A DNA stretch of 64,000 bases, from contig NC_053041.3 in NCBI RefSeq assembly GCF_002575655.3, positions 120,930,318 to 120,994,317 of the forward strand. Reading direction: 5' to 3'. Source of the DNA: Aegilops tauschii subsp. strangulata (taxonomy: Eukaryota; Streptophyta; Magnoliopsida; Poales; Poaceae). A program made the translations under genes and the position numbers. Below the pieces are notes generated by a model that saw only the letters and a list, made by a program, of their open reading frames with translations, was not told the origin of the DNA and did not search any database. Below, piece by piece: positions 12,061 through 22,500 of the stretch (position 1 is its first letter; each line of letters begins with the position of its first letter).

Positions 12061-12753
12061 CCAAAAAGGCTCTTGCCTTGCTTGATATATAAAAACAACA
12101 ACCACCAAACAACCTAGCACATATAACATGGCATGACACCACACCACACGTAGACATAGAAGGATACAACGGTACTGAAACGCAACTACACTACCCCTAT
12201 ACAACTCCAAGCAAATGGCAAGTAGGAAGAATGAGCATCACTTGATGCCTTTGAAGCCCTCAACCTTGAACGAGTCGCCGCAAAGAGACGAAGTCATATG
12301 CGATGGACGATGGGCTCCAAGCTGACGCCTTCAGAAAGGGCACGACACACTAGAGCGTCGCCACCGCTCAATCTAGGATCAAAGTTTCTCCTAGAGCAAC
12401 ATGACGGGCCAATGAGTAACCACGATGCCGCCTTCACTAAGGGGACGACGCCAAAGACGTCTCCTCCGCCGGTGGCTTGGCCGAAGCCAGAACGGATTTT
12501 CACCCCAGCAAGAAGCCAAGAACTCACCGCCACCAAAACAGGATACGATTGATCTTTCGTACCACCATCACTGAACGCTGTACCCCCGCCACCACACGGC
12601 CTGCATGGTCATGGACATCAGCCACCACCCGAGCCACAGGCTTAGCCCACAAGCACCGCAGCTCCCAGGCACGACGAGTTCACTCTCTCCAGATCGACCT
12701 CCCCTGTCACACCATGCATCGAACGTAGCCATCGGCCGCGGTGCCCCGCGCGC
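12061..12753. other. Upstream part of the 3.3-kb inserted block
   Basis: Absent from the paralogous introns. 12280-12560 is GC-rich text with several short open frames on both strands and no convincing protein homology. 12600-12753 leads into the Aux/IAA promoter. No terminal repeats of a carrier transposon were identified. Confidence 0.5.
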
Positions 12754-12762
12754 CTATATATA
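12754..12762 (+). promoter_or_regulatory. TATA box of the Aux/IAA gene remnant
   Basis: The motif ctatatata lies about 120 bp upstream of the ATG at 12878, a spacing that fits a start site near 12790 and a short leader. It is the only strong TATA motif in the block. Confidence 0.6.
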
Positions 12763-12877
12763 CAGCACGCATCGATCGCACGGTGTCGCCGCCTGCCAGA
12801 GTACACTAGCGCTACTCCTAGCACAAGTTCTCAGCTGTGATCACGTAGTACAGGGAAAATAGTTGACGAAGGGCGCC

Positions 12878-13072
12878 ATGGAGCTGGAGCTGGGGCTTGC
12901 GCCGCCCAACCACGCGGGCTCGTGTGGGAAGAGGGGATCGGCGGGGGCGTTTGGGATCAAGAAGCCCACGCTGCCACTCTTCCTGCGCGGCAGCGGCGAC
13001 GATGACGACGGTGACCACGGCAACGGCGACGACGGCACTGGCGACGCCCGCGACCGCGGGAGGAGCAACAAG
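12878..13072 (+). pseudogene. Aux/IAA exon 1, truncated remnant
   Basis: The start MELELGLAPPN has the LxLxL EAR repression motif (domain I) at the extreme N terminus, as in Aux/IAA auxin-response repressors. A G/K-rich and then D/G-rich linker follows (KRGSAGAFGIKKPTLPLF). After about 65 codons the frame runs into the LTR of a gag-only retroelement. Beyond the element, sequence resumes as caagtgagtgttt, which looks like an intron donor, so the insertion hit the exon 1 end. The degron domain II and the PB1 domains III/IV are not in the window. The gene family is recognised from the N terminus only, so identity is probable, not certain. Confidence 0.65.
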
Positions 13073-13561
13073 TGTTAGACAAATAAACCGTGGCTCGGCC
13101 AGGGCGAGGCAGGCGCGCGTGCGTGCGGGTGCCAGACGAGCCGGGCATAGTCAGGGCCGTAGCTGCGTGTGTGTAGCAGCACGTGTACGTGCGCGTGTGT
13201 GAGCTTGTTGCCGATGGAGCCGGAGGAGAACGCGTCCAGGGCTGTTGGTGGCCGCGTCGTCCGCGTACGGGCGCGACGGGAGCGCAGGTCAGGTATGGCG
13301 TGGGACGCGGGATGTGGGCAACTGGGAGCGCCGTATGGAGCGGCGTGGCGTGCGTACGAGCGCACGTATAAAGGCTCGCTAGCCTCTGTGTATCGGCAGG
13401 TGGTTTTGCAGCTGAGTTCGTGCTCAGGAAAGAAAGTAAGTGGCCGTTCGTGCGGCCGGCGGCGTTCGTGCGCCGGGCAAAATCCCGCTGTGTCCTTCTC
13501 GTTCTTCTTTCTTCTACCTCCGTCCAGCTGTGAGAGAGAGCTAGCTAGGGCTGCGCCAACA
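13073..13561 (+). repeat. 5' LTR of gag-only element
   Basis: 489 bp from tgttagacaaa to gcgccaaca. It contains a TATA-like acgtataaagg at about 13364, a likely transcription start region. A degenerate initiator-tRNA primer site (attgatatacagagc) follows at 13562. Confidence 0.93.
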
Positions 13562-13602
13562 ATTGATATACAGAGCTTCGGTTCGGGCGATCACCGGCGA
13601 CC

Positions 13603-14478
13603 ATGGCGCTCGTCCCACATGGCGGAGGCGCGGGCGGATCGGCGTCGATGGCGATGCCGATGCTCACGGTGGACAACTACACCATCTGGGCGATCAAGGC
13701 GCAGGCCATCCTCGATGTGCACACCGTGTGGGAGGCGGTGGCGCCGGGCGATGCGGCGGTGAACGCGCGGAAGGACAAGACGGCGCGCGCGTTGCTGCTC
13801 GGAGCGCTACCGGAGGACGTGTTGCTGCAGGTGTCGACGAAGCTCACCGCCAAGGAGGTATGGGACTCCTTGAAGGTGAGGTTCGTCGGCGCCGATCGGG
13901 TCCGCGCGGCGAGGCTGGCGACGCTGCGCGGCGAATTCGACCGCCTGAAGATGGCGGATGGCGAGGAGCTTGACGTGTACGGCGGGAGGCTCGCGGCGAT
14001 GGCGGCGAGGTACGCCAACCTCGGGGAGACGCTGGGCGACGCAGCACCTGTCGAGAAGTTGCTGGATACGGTGCCGGATCGCCTCTTCCCCGTCGTCGCC
14101 GGCATCGAGCAATTCCACGACGTGACGACGATGGCGTTCGACGAGGCGCTCGGGCGGCTGCGCGCGTTCGACGAGCGTGTTCGGCGCCGTGGACAAGACG
14201 GCGGCGAGCGCGGCGGGGAGAAGCTTCTCATGACGGCGACGCAGTGGGCAGCGCGGGAGCGTCGGCACGGCGGAGCTCGGGACGACGACGACATGCCGAG
14301 CCGGGCGTCGGGCTTCGGCGGCAATCGGCGCGGGCGCTGTTACAAGTGCGGCGAGCGCGGGCACTTCAAGCGCGACTGCCCCAGCTGCGGAGGGAACCGG
14401 CGGCGGAGCGCGCGCTGCTGGCGGACGTCGTCGGGGTCGAAGACGGCGGACTCCTCTGAGCCACGGCTTAGGGGGTGA
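13603..14478 (+). CDS. copia-type Gag protein, 291 aa
   Basis: The frame is intact from ATG 13603 to TGA 14476-14478. The N-terminal part (LTVDNYTIWAIKAQAIL, then WDSLKVRF and LRGEFDRLKM) is the UBN2/copia gag fold that builds the virus-like particle. Near residues 243-256 is one complete CCHC zinc knuckle, CYKCGERGHFKRDC, for RNA binding. The C terminus is Arg/Ser-rich. The stop codon falls inside the purine-rich ggggg tract just before the 3' LTR, so gag is followed by no pol at all. The ATG at 13603 is chosen because it gives the typical short N terminus before the conserved block. GC content is very high. Confidence 0.9.
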   Translation: MALVPHGGGAGGSASMAMPMLTVDNYTIWAIKAQAILDVHTVWEAVAPGDAAVNARKDKTARALLLGALPEDVLLQVSTKLTAKEVWDSLKVRFVGADRVRAARLATLRGEFDRLKMADGEELDVYGGRLAAMAARYANLGETLGDAAPVEKLLDTVPDRLFPVVAGIEQFHDVTTMAFDEALGRLRAFDERVRRRGQDGGERGGEKLLMTATQWAARERRHGGARDDDDMPSRASGFGGNRRGRCYKCGERGHFKRDCPSCGGNRRRSARCWRTSSGSKTADSSEPRLRG

Positions 14479-14479
14479 A

Positions 14480-14969
14480 TGTTAGACAAATAAACCGTGG
14501 CTCGGCCAGGGCGAGTCAGGCGCGCGTGCGTGTGGGTGCCAGACGAGCCGGGCATAGTCAGGCCGTAGCTGCGTGTGTGTGTAGCAGCACGTGTACGTGC
14601 GCGTGTGTGAGCTTGTTGCCGACGGAGCCGGAGGAGAACGCGTCCAGGGCTGTTGGTGGCCGCGTCGTCCGCGTACGGGCGCGACGGGAGCGCAGGCCAG
14701 GTATGGCGTGGGACGCGGGATGTGGGCGACTGGGAGCGCCGTATGGAGCGGCGTGGCGTGCGTACGAGCGCACGTATAAAGGCTCGCTAGCCTCTGTGTA
14801 TCGGCAGGTGGTTTTGCAGCTGAGTTCGTGCTCAGGAAAGAAACTAAGTGGCCGTTCGTGCGGCCGGCGGCGTTCGTGCGCCGGGCAAAATCCTGCTGTG
14901 TCCTTCTCGTTCTTCTTTCTTCTACCTCCGTCCAGCTGTGAGAGAGAGTTAGCTAGGGCTGCGCCAGCA
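14480..14969 (+). repeat. 3' LTR of gag-only element
   Basis: 490 bp from tgttagacaaa to gcgccagca, about 98 percent like the 5' LTR by eye. Differences are mostly transitions. Confidence 0.93.
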
Positions 14970-14974
14970 ACAAG

Positions 14975-15390
14975 TGAGTGTTTATCGATGGTGTTCAACG
15001 CGATGCACGTAGGTGCGCGCCCTTCTCCTTCGTGAAACTGACCTGGCCGAGCAGGGGCGGAGACGGGGGGGGGGGGGGGGGGGGGGGCGGGGGGGGCGGG
15101 GCGAGCAGGGTAAACCGTCTCGCCTCCACCGCACCCATGCGCCATCACTAGCGCCAGTGTGACACCGCGTTGTGGCGCGCCATAACTAGGTTTGGAGCAG
15201 CCAGCCCGCGCCAACCCCGGTAGGCAGCGACGAAGGAGCCCTACCACCGCTGGCGGTGACGAGGGAGGAGGTGTAGTTTGGTGGCGGTGGCTAGGTCGCC
15301 CTCCCCATCACATGCAGGGCGAAGCAGGAGGGGATGCGGTCACCTGTTCACTTGGAAGAAAGGGGATGTGGCCTACCATCATATGCATGA
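14975..15390. other. Aux/IAA intron remnant and end of the 3.3-kb block
   Basis: This starts with a donor-like gtgagtgttta, then GC-rich unassigned DNA with a 23-bp poly-G run at 15065-15087. No further Aux/IAA exon is visible. DUF985 intron homology resumes near 15390. Confidence 0.5.
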
Positions 15391-15966
15391 GCGTCTAAGC
15401 TATTTGGTTTGTTTGATGGTTTGTTTCTTGTAACATTTGAAAGTTAGTGCAGTTAGGGCTCATAGGCACAAGGATGCTAAATCCTTTGAATGTTGATGTG
15501 CGTGGTAATAGCCCAAAACTCACAAGTTGCAGTACAATTATAGCACAAAGCTTGCTAAGCAGAGTCATGTAACAATAGAATACCATAAAATATGATAGGT
15601 TGATGTCGCCAAGTCGCAGATTTTAATGGCATATGTTGGACATAACCAACGTTTTGGCTTGGCATTAACATGCGTAATTTACTTGGCTGGTAAAAGTGCG
15701 GCAGGATAAAAGATAGAGAAACATCTCATCATAAGTTTATTGATTAATGTTCATAAATCAGCAGCTCCGCCTTCAAGGTTCAGAAAACCAGGACTAACAG
15801 ACGAATTTTTCGACAAGAAAAAACAGATGGATTAAAATATTTCCTGGGGACACCAAAGAAGGTTTTCATTTAGAAACATGTAGGCATTAGGTAATCCCAT
15901 AACTATAAGTTGTAATTTGTAAATGACATATGCCAAGTCTGGGCCATGTTCATGTTATTTCTACAA
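15391..15966. repeat. DUF985 intron-1 fragment (unit 1, second part)
   Basis: Matches 24880-25690 and 28030-28630. Shared landmarks include aaatcctttgaatg, tttattgattaatg and caagtctgggcc. The three copies carry different later insertions. Confidence 0.8.
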
Positions 15967-15975
15967 TTTATATTG

Positions 15976-16621
15976 GAGAAAAGTATGTTTTTGGTCCCTC
16001 AAGTTCCCACAAAGTATAGACTTGGTCCCTCAAGATTTTTTGGTATACATTTGGTCCCTCGAGTCTCAAAACCGGATAAGTTTGGTCCGAAACCAGATTT
16101 TGAGCACGTTGACCGGTTTTGACCGCCACAAACCCGCTTGATGAACAGTAATTTAAAAAGAAACTTCAAAAAAATCTGAAATTTTTTGGGGTCGAATATG
16201 CTTACATGCGCAAGATGGGAACAAAATTTCGGGCTCTTTCAGCACTCGAGGAGCTCGTGGAAAAAAAACAAAAATATCTGCCTGATGAATAATAAATTAA
16301 AAAAATCAAAACAAAATCAAAAATTCTGAAATTTTTTGGGGTCCAATATGCTTACGTGCGCAAGGTGCGACCAAAATTTTGTCATGAAATGACATCGGAC
16401 GGGCTCTAGTAAAATTTTGTCATTTTTTTGAAGTTTTTTTTAAATATAGTATTCATCGAGCGGTTTTGTGGCGGTCAAACCCGGTCAACGTGCTCAAAAT
16501 CTGGTTTAGGACCAAACTTATCCGGTTTTGAGAATTGAGGGACCAAATGTATATTAAAAAATCTTGAGGGACCAAGTCTATACTTTATGAGAACTTGAGG
16601 GACCAAAAACATACTTTTCTC
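15976..16621. mobile_element. Foldback MITE, Mutator-like
   Basis: A 646-bp element with long terminal inverted repeats that begin gagaaaagtatg and end catacttttctc, continuing through ggtccctcaag blocks for over 100 bp. The flanks tttatattg (15967-15975) and tttatatta (16622-16630) form a 9-bp target duplication with one mismatch, as expected for Mutator-type transposition. The interior contains a diverged direct repeat around ctgaaattttttgggg (about 16178 and 16327). The paralog at about 28631 has a single-copy target and no element. It is non-coding. Confidence 0.85.
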
Positions 16622-16630
16622 TTTATATTA

Positions 16631-17344
16631 CTACATGGACTACATCACCAAATCTAAATAGCAAGTCTGCTTATATTTTCTCGAGCAAGAATTTATAAGG
16701 CATAATAGTACTGGGGTTTGCACATACAAAGGAGTTTGGATCACCCCGAGTCCCTGGTTTATCATTATTGTAGAATATCTTCAGTGTGCATAACTCAAAA
16801 ATAATGACATGAATAGTTTTTTGAATTAGCACATGAACAACATTTTTTTAACTAGGGGTAATTAAGGGGCAAAAGGTATAGAAGTGGTCAGTGGTGAGTT
16901 TCATTTTTCCGCACAACCATTTGATGGAGAAGCATGAAACTGAATTAAACATTTCGAAAGGCTCAGATTTGAGGACTAGCCGCAATTTTCTAGCCAATAA
17001 AATGTTGAATTTGTTATCTTCAGTGGATTATACAAGTATACCAGGTAAGAAGGATATCAATGGTAACATTTCACGAGAACCAAGCAATCATGCATCACTC
17101 ACAAATTTTGGCGCTATTTCCTAATCCAAATCAGATTAATTGCCATCAATTAATCTGAAACCCACTTAACAAAATGGATTCTAGCTGATAACAATCATCG
17201 AAAACTCGTGGACTAGTTTCTGCCATTCTTGAAGCTCTTGTCGGAGTGGTCTAACCGAGGAGCACAAAACCCAACGCGAGATCAAAAATCTATGAAAGCG
17301 CCTAGAGCCGCAGTGAGGCTAGCTTGCAACAGGATGGGATCGCA
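16631..17344. repeat. DUF985 intron-1 5' part, unit 1
   Basis: Colinear with about 28660-29350 and partly with 22820-23060. Landmarks are the gtgcataactca, cagatttgag and gcgagatcaa stretches. The place where exon 1 should lie (about 17345) carries no DUF985 exon; homology passes into array-upstream DNA instead. Confidence 0.7.
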
Positions 17345-18030
17345 GACATGGGGAGCACAACGAAGGGCCCCATTTTCCCATCAGAAAGGCATTATGCTCG
17401 CTACATGTGCACGCACCCATGGAGGCATCACCACAAGCTGTCACCAATTGACAAGGTGAAACCTACGGCTAGCAACGTGTGCGTTGTACCGCAAATCTGC
17501 AACTATTCGAGGAGGAGAGTCAGAGCACGTGAGGCCATAATAGGCGATAGCTATAAAGCTCATTCATCGTTGCTCTAATTTTTGGTTCACTAGTTATAAT
17601 ATCGAGGAACGTAATAAAAAATTGTTGAAGAAATTATACGCCCTCAGGGCCCAGTCATGTAACTTTTCCCTGAGTTGCTAATTGGTGCCATTTCGACAAG
17701 CTGGGCTAAAAAGCAAACAAATCCGGAGGCTCTATTTTGCAACAAACCGATCGCAAATTTGTTGCCCTACTGCAAGGCTTTGAAGTTCTTTCCATCGAGT
17801 GACCATGCTGCTTGTTTCTCTCGGCCCTCATCTCCTTCTGACTCTTCTCCCCATACTTATTGACGCAAAACTGATATGAGTGCTGGTTCATCTGAGATGG
17901 CATGCAAATGGGGTGTATTGCACAACTGTAGCATGTTGGTCCACTGTTAATTAGAGGGACACCATGCGTAAGGAACACATGAGCCGGCGGAGCAAGAGGA
18001 GGAGGCTCGGAGCTAACAACCAGTAAGTGG
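17345..18030. repeat. Array upstream segment, unit 1/2 junction
   Basis: Colinear with 25730-26440 and partly 23090-23330. Shared text includes gcatcaccacaagc, cggctagcaacgtgtg and gggctaaaaagcaaacaaatc. No gene is recognised. The open frame at 17706-18233 on the minus strand is not conserved in the paralogous segment. Confidence 0.7.
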
Positions 18031-18468
18031 GTGTTGTTGTTTGAGTTATCCATCCATAATTCCCGTTGCCTTCTATGCCTATGTCTATTGAATTCATTCC
18101 CTTTAGTGCGGAGACGCAACAAACAATGCACGAAACAGAGTTCTAAACACAAGTAAACCGAGGAATGAGTTATTCCTTCGGAAGCCTCGCTCTTTATAAA
18201 ATAGTTGTGCGGGAGACAGTGGGTTGAAATCATTGCTCCACTTGTAGGTCAATAGCTAAGAATCATTTGGTTATGAGCATGGTCCTTTGGTAGGTTAGCC
18301 ACTATGAGAGCTTCATCAATCTTTTAAACAAATTTGATTAATATTTTCAACCTATACATCTATTGCACATAGCCAACCAACAATTTATAATTAAAAAGTT
18401 CATGGAAAATAAATCCTGACAACTTACATTCCATCATCAAAAGAAAAATGCGAGCTAAGTAGGAGTAG
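18031..18468. repeat. DUF985-array downstream fragment, unit 2
   Basis: Same order of landmarks as 26455-26870. It ends in a 12-bp sequence aagtaggagtag that is repeated at 21220, the target duplication of a retroposon. Confidence 0.75.
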
Positions 18469-21219
18469 GACCGCCTCAGCCCGACCCCCTCAGCACCGCC
18501 ACCACTGGGCGGCGCCAGGGGGATTAGATCCCAGCGCCATCAGCCCCCCACCCCACAGCGAAAGATCCTGCCGCCGCTACCGGTGGCATTGGCCGCGGTG
18601 GCGGTGGCGCCCGGTGCCAAGGCGCTGAGGCAGGAGGAGGCGTTGGCAAACACTCCTGGCGCTGGGGTGCCTCGGGCTGGGGGCTTCGCACCGCGGGCAG
18701 GGCGGCTCCCTGGCCGTGTGGCGACAACCGACGACCCCATGGCTGGTGGTGCTAGCGATGGTGGGCATGGAGGCGACTGCGGATCTGGATGCCACCCAGA
18801 TCCGTCGTCGATTCTTCATGTGGATGGTCGGCGACGCGATTAGGGCTCTGATGAGGGGGTGGAGGATCTCCGCTATAGTACCGGCGGCGGCATCCTTCTT
18901 CATGGCGAAGCTCCGCGCGATTCTAGCCAGCCGCGAGATCGGGACGACGCGGCATCTGGTGAAAACCGCACCTGACTGCGGTCTTGGCGGATGATGGTGG
19001 CGTCTCTGACGTTGTTTCCTTCTCGAGGCATCATTGTTATAGGTCAAGTCAACTCGATCGAGATGTTCCGGGGGAAACCCTAGATTTGGGTCTACCGGAT
19101 CGGACGACGACGTCGCCTTCGATGTCGCTCTCCCTCCGCGGGGCGTTGTTTTGGAGGAAGTACTGGCTATAGTGGACAAGAGGAGGAGCGGCATGCTACT
19201 TGTGAGCTGTGTTTGGATTTCCTCGAAGAGGAGAGGATGATGAGTACAGTAGAGATGAGTATTTCCCTTAATTATGAAACCTAGGTTATCAATTCAGTAG
19301 GAGAACCAAGCAACAGTATGTAACCAGCACCTGCACGCAAACAACAAATACTTACAACCCAACGCATAGAGGGGTTGTCAATGCCTCAATGGTTACGAGC
19401 AAGATTAAATTGTATAGGTTTTGATATAGATCTGACAAAAATGCAAAATAAAATAAATAAAAGAAAATTACAGCAAGGTATTTTTAGTTTTAATATATGA
19501 TAAAAGATAGACCCGGGGGCCATAGTTTTCACTAGAGACTTCTCTCGAAAAAATAGCATACAGTGGGTAAACAAATTACTGTTGGGCAATTGATAGAAAA
19601 GCAAATAATTATGACAATATCCAAGGTAATGATCATACATAGGCATCACGTCCGAGATTAGTAGACCAAAAGGATTCTGCGTCTACTACTATTACTTCAC
19701 ACATCGACCGCTATCCAGTATGCATCTAGTGTATTAAGTTTATGGAAAAATGGAGTAATGCTTTAAGCAAGATGACATGATGTAGATAAGATAAACTCAC
19801 GTATGAATAAACCCCATCTTGTTACCCTTATTAGCAACAATACATATGTGTCATGTCCCTTTCTATTACTGGGATTGAGCACTGCAAGATCGAATCCATT
19901 ACAAAGCACCTCTTTCCATGGCAAGATAAATCAATCTAGTTGGCCAAACCAAACAAATAAATTGGAGAAGAAATACGAAGCTATATTAATCATGCATAAA
20001 AGAGTTCAGAGAAAACCCAAATAATATTTATGGATAGGTCTGATCATAAACTCACAATTCATCGGATCCCAACAAACACAACGCAAAAAAGAATTACATC
20101 GGATAGTTCTCCAAGAACATCAAGGAGAACATTGTATTGAAGATCATTGAGAGAGAAGAAGCCATGTAGCTACTAACTATGGATCCGCAGGTCTATGGTA
20201 AACTACTCACGCATCATCCGAGAGGCTGCAAAGATGATGAAGAACCCCTCCGTGAAACATTTCCCTCTCCGGCAGAGTGCCAGAAATGGTTCCCAGATGG
20301 AATCTCTCGAGAACGGAGGCTTGCCGGCAGTGGTAAAAATATTTCATGGACTCCCTGGTAGGTTCCTGATTTTAGGGTATTTATAGAGGCGGAGTTAGGT
20401 CAGACGGAGGCTTGTGGGCCCCACTAGTCCCCAGGGCGCGCTCTGGTGCCTAGTGGGCCACTCATTCGTCTTCTCCTTCCTTCCCGAAGCTTCCAGGGTC
20501 TCTTATTGCCAGAAAAAATCTCCAAAAAATTTCATGACATTTGGACTTTGTTTGGTACTGATATTCTGCAAAGTAAAAAACAAGCAAAAAACAATAACTG
20601 ACATTGGGCACTAAGTTAGTAGGTTAGTCCCAAAAAATGATATAAAGTTGCTTGTAAATGTATATAAAACATCCAAGATTGATACTATAATTGCATGGAA
20701 TAATCAAAAATTATAGATACGTTGGAGATGTATCACGGTGTTACATCTACCGCAAGGTCGACGGCGGACCCCGGCAGATGGCGCTGCGGTGTTTCGGCGA
20801 CGGGCACCTGTGGATGGATACGTGCAAGATGTTGGCGTTGTCTGGCGCCATGGTAGTGTCGACGACAGGCCTGGCAAGGTCGGTGCGTTAGTACCTATTC
20901 TGGAGATGGATTGGTGGAAGAAGATGGCGGCATCCTCTGAGAGTGCGTCGGACCGGTGTGTGACCCAGTCCCGACATTGTGGCTTGGTTGGGGCATCCGG
21001 CTTAAGATGTTAGGCTTTCGTGCGATGTCTGTTTGGTATTCGATTCGGACGTTCGGCACCCTTTCATCAAGGGAATAGGAGTAGCGATAGATGTTGCCAA
21101 GATGTTGGCTTAAAGCTTACTGATGTATTACTTTGTAAGAACTTTGTGAATAAATAATAAATGGCTGCATGCATCGTCCAGATGTAGAGGCTGAGGATAT
21201 ATCCTCCTTTTCTATTAAA
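18469..21219 (+). mobile_element. LINE-like retroposon, split by a solo LTR
   Basis: The outer flanks share a 12-bp direct repeat aagtaggagtag (18457-18468 and 21220-21231), typical in length for non-LTR retroposition. The right end is A-rich after aataaataataaatggc and cctccttttctattaaaa. About 1.2 kb of the retroposon remains (18469-19193 and 20736-21219). It is GC-rich and has no recognisable reverse transcriptase, so it is a truncated or non-autonomous copy. Paralogous units at 23755 and 26865 lack it. Confidence 0.65.
19194..20735 (-). mobile_element. Solo Gypsy-type LTR nested in the retroposon
   Basis: Read on the minus strand it starts tgatacatctccaac and ends with a tagca terminus, the same LTR type as 45477-47057 but clearly diverged. 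It is 1,542 bp with no internal domain. Flanks are cggca and cggtg, which differ at two positions but could both derive from one cggcg target by single transitions. The inserted LTR splits the LINE-like element. Confidence 0.8.
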
Positions 21220-21231
21220 AAGTAGGAGTAG

Positions 21232-21651
21232 AACAAACATCACTTGGCAACTTATCATGCGGTGATCACATCAACCATATTTGGGAGTGACGTGAAGGAT
21301 TCCATTTAAATGTAGGTAGTCCGTGATTCTGTAGAGCAGCACTACTTCATGTCACCAGTCCCATGCTCTTCAGTTTGAAATTAAAAAAGCCACCTACTGA
21401 ACATAAACTACTCAGAAGAAACAAGAGCAAACCACACTGAACTTCCATACATAGCTAGAGCAACATGATTGCATGAACATCAACTCCCATACTAGGGTAT
21501 TCTAAGAAGTCAAACAATTGGACATCATATCATACCGCAAGCTAATTTTCAATTATAAGCAGAAAGACGTTGTTCATCACAAACAACACAATGCCTTTTC
21601 CAAAAATCACAAACACCACAAGCTACTTGCAGCAGCAATGCACTAAGTCCG
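21232..21651. repeat. DUF985 3' flank, unit 2
   Basis: Colinear with 23770-24093 and 26880-27249, with cttatcatgcggtgatca and tgaacttccatac as landmarks. No gene. Confidence 0.75.
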
Positions 21652-21868
21652 AACAAGGCAATTGATGAAAGCTTCCGCGTTAGAGCCAAGATTTTCATGC
21701 CGCCGCTTGTGGCCATCACATCGTCCTCGAACTGGAACGCCAGAGAGCATAAAGAATGGTGCAGGTTAGGGTCCCGTCTGGGTGTCTTGACAGGATGCCG
21801 TTATCCGTGAAGGACTCCGATGTCGTGGGTCAAGAAGGTGCCAAACCGCATGTTCGGACATGCTCCAT
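21652..21868 (-). pseudogene. DUF985 exon 3 fragment, unit 2
   Basis: The minus strand is similar to exon 3 of the intact gene, from the TFF(L)THDIES-like part to the NAEAFIN-like end. Several small deletions destroy the frame. It stops abruptly at 21868, where LINE-derived sequence begins. Exons 1 and 2 are missing from this unit. Confidence 0.75.
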
Positions 21869-22500
21869 CCACCTGCAGCAGGGTACTACATATTCTATTC
21901 GGTGGAAATTCACCTCAGACGGATCCTATTCTGCCACCACGGCCTACAACATGCAATTTGTGGACCTCATTGACTCTGCTATGCGACCCGTCGTGTGGAA
22001 GATATGAGCCCCTAAAAAATGCAAGCACTTTGCCTGGCTCGCCCTTCGGGGTCGGCTTTGGATGGTGGAGAGGCTTCAGTGTAGAGGGTGGCCTAGTTGT
22101 GGCCCTTAAACTGCAAAAGAGAACCAGGGTCCATTTCCCACCTCCTCTCAAGTGTAGACACATTATCAGAGTTTGGAAGATGACACTATCCTAGCTTGGC
22201 ATTCACGATGTACAACACCCTGAAGATTGGTACATTTCGAGCTCTCGGAAAGCGTGGTGGACGAGTCTCAACTGCCGGCGCCAAGAACTTGAGCTATCCG
22301 ATGCCAGGAGAGCAATCCTACATGGAAAGTCCTAGTGTGTCATGTTGATGTTCTTTTCATGTTGTCTAGCCATTTTGGCTGATGTGTAGAGACATCCCCT
22401 TCCTTTGTCATGCAAATGGATAGAAACATTTTTTCCCCCTCTTGCTTAATTAATGAAAAAGGCAAAGATTTTTTCTTTCTTAATAAAAGAAAAAACAAAG
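21869..22500 (+). pseudogene. LINE ORF2 C-terminal fragment (zf-RVT domain)
   Basis: The plus strand encodes FTSDGSYSATTAYNMQF, then after frame breaks a PKKCKHFAWLALRGRLW-like stretch with RGW. This is the reverse-transcriptase zinc-binding region found at the end of plant L1-type LINE ORF2 proteins. Stops and a frameshift show decay. A-rich sequence near 22450-22500 may be the tail. The copy is 5' truncated at the DUF985 exon junction. Confidence 0.7.

Larger units (their letters stand above)
13073..14969 (+). mobile_element. Gag-only LTR retrotransposon (TR-GAG type)
   Basis: The element is 1,897 bp, TG to CA, with LTRs of 489 and 490 bp and a perfect 5-bp target duplication acaag (13068-13072 and 14970-14974). 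The internal region is only 918 bp and encodes a single intact copia-type gag. Protease, integrase, reverse transcriptase and RNase H are absent. The LTRs differ by about nine substitutions and a few small indels. This architecture fits the described plant class of terminal-repeat retrotransposons with a GAG domain, which need enzymes supplied by another element. Confidence 0.93.

Noticed and set aside
13677..14364. Minus-strand frames of 215 and 185 codons opposite the gag-only protein
   Set aside because: Antisense shadows of a GC-rich coding sequence; the plus strand has the zinc knuckle and gag motifs.
14475..15247. Long frames on both strands over the 3' LTR of the gag-only element
   Set aside because: The same frames appear in the 5' LTR with breaks; no protein signature.
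17706..18233. 175-codon minus-strand frame
   Set aside because: Not kept open in the paralogous segment at 25.9-26.5 kb and has no recognisable domain.
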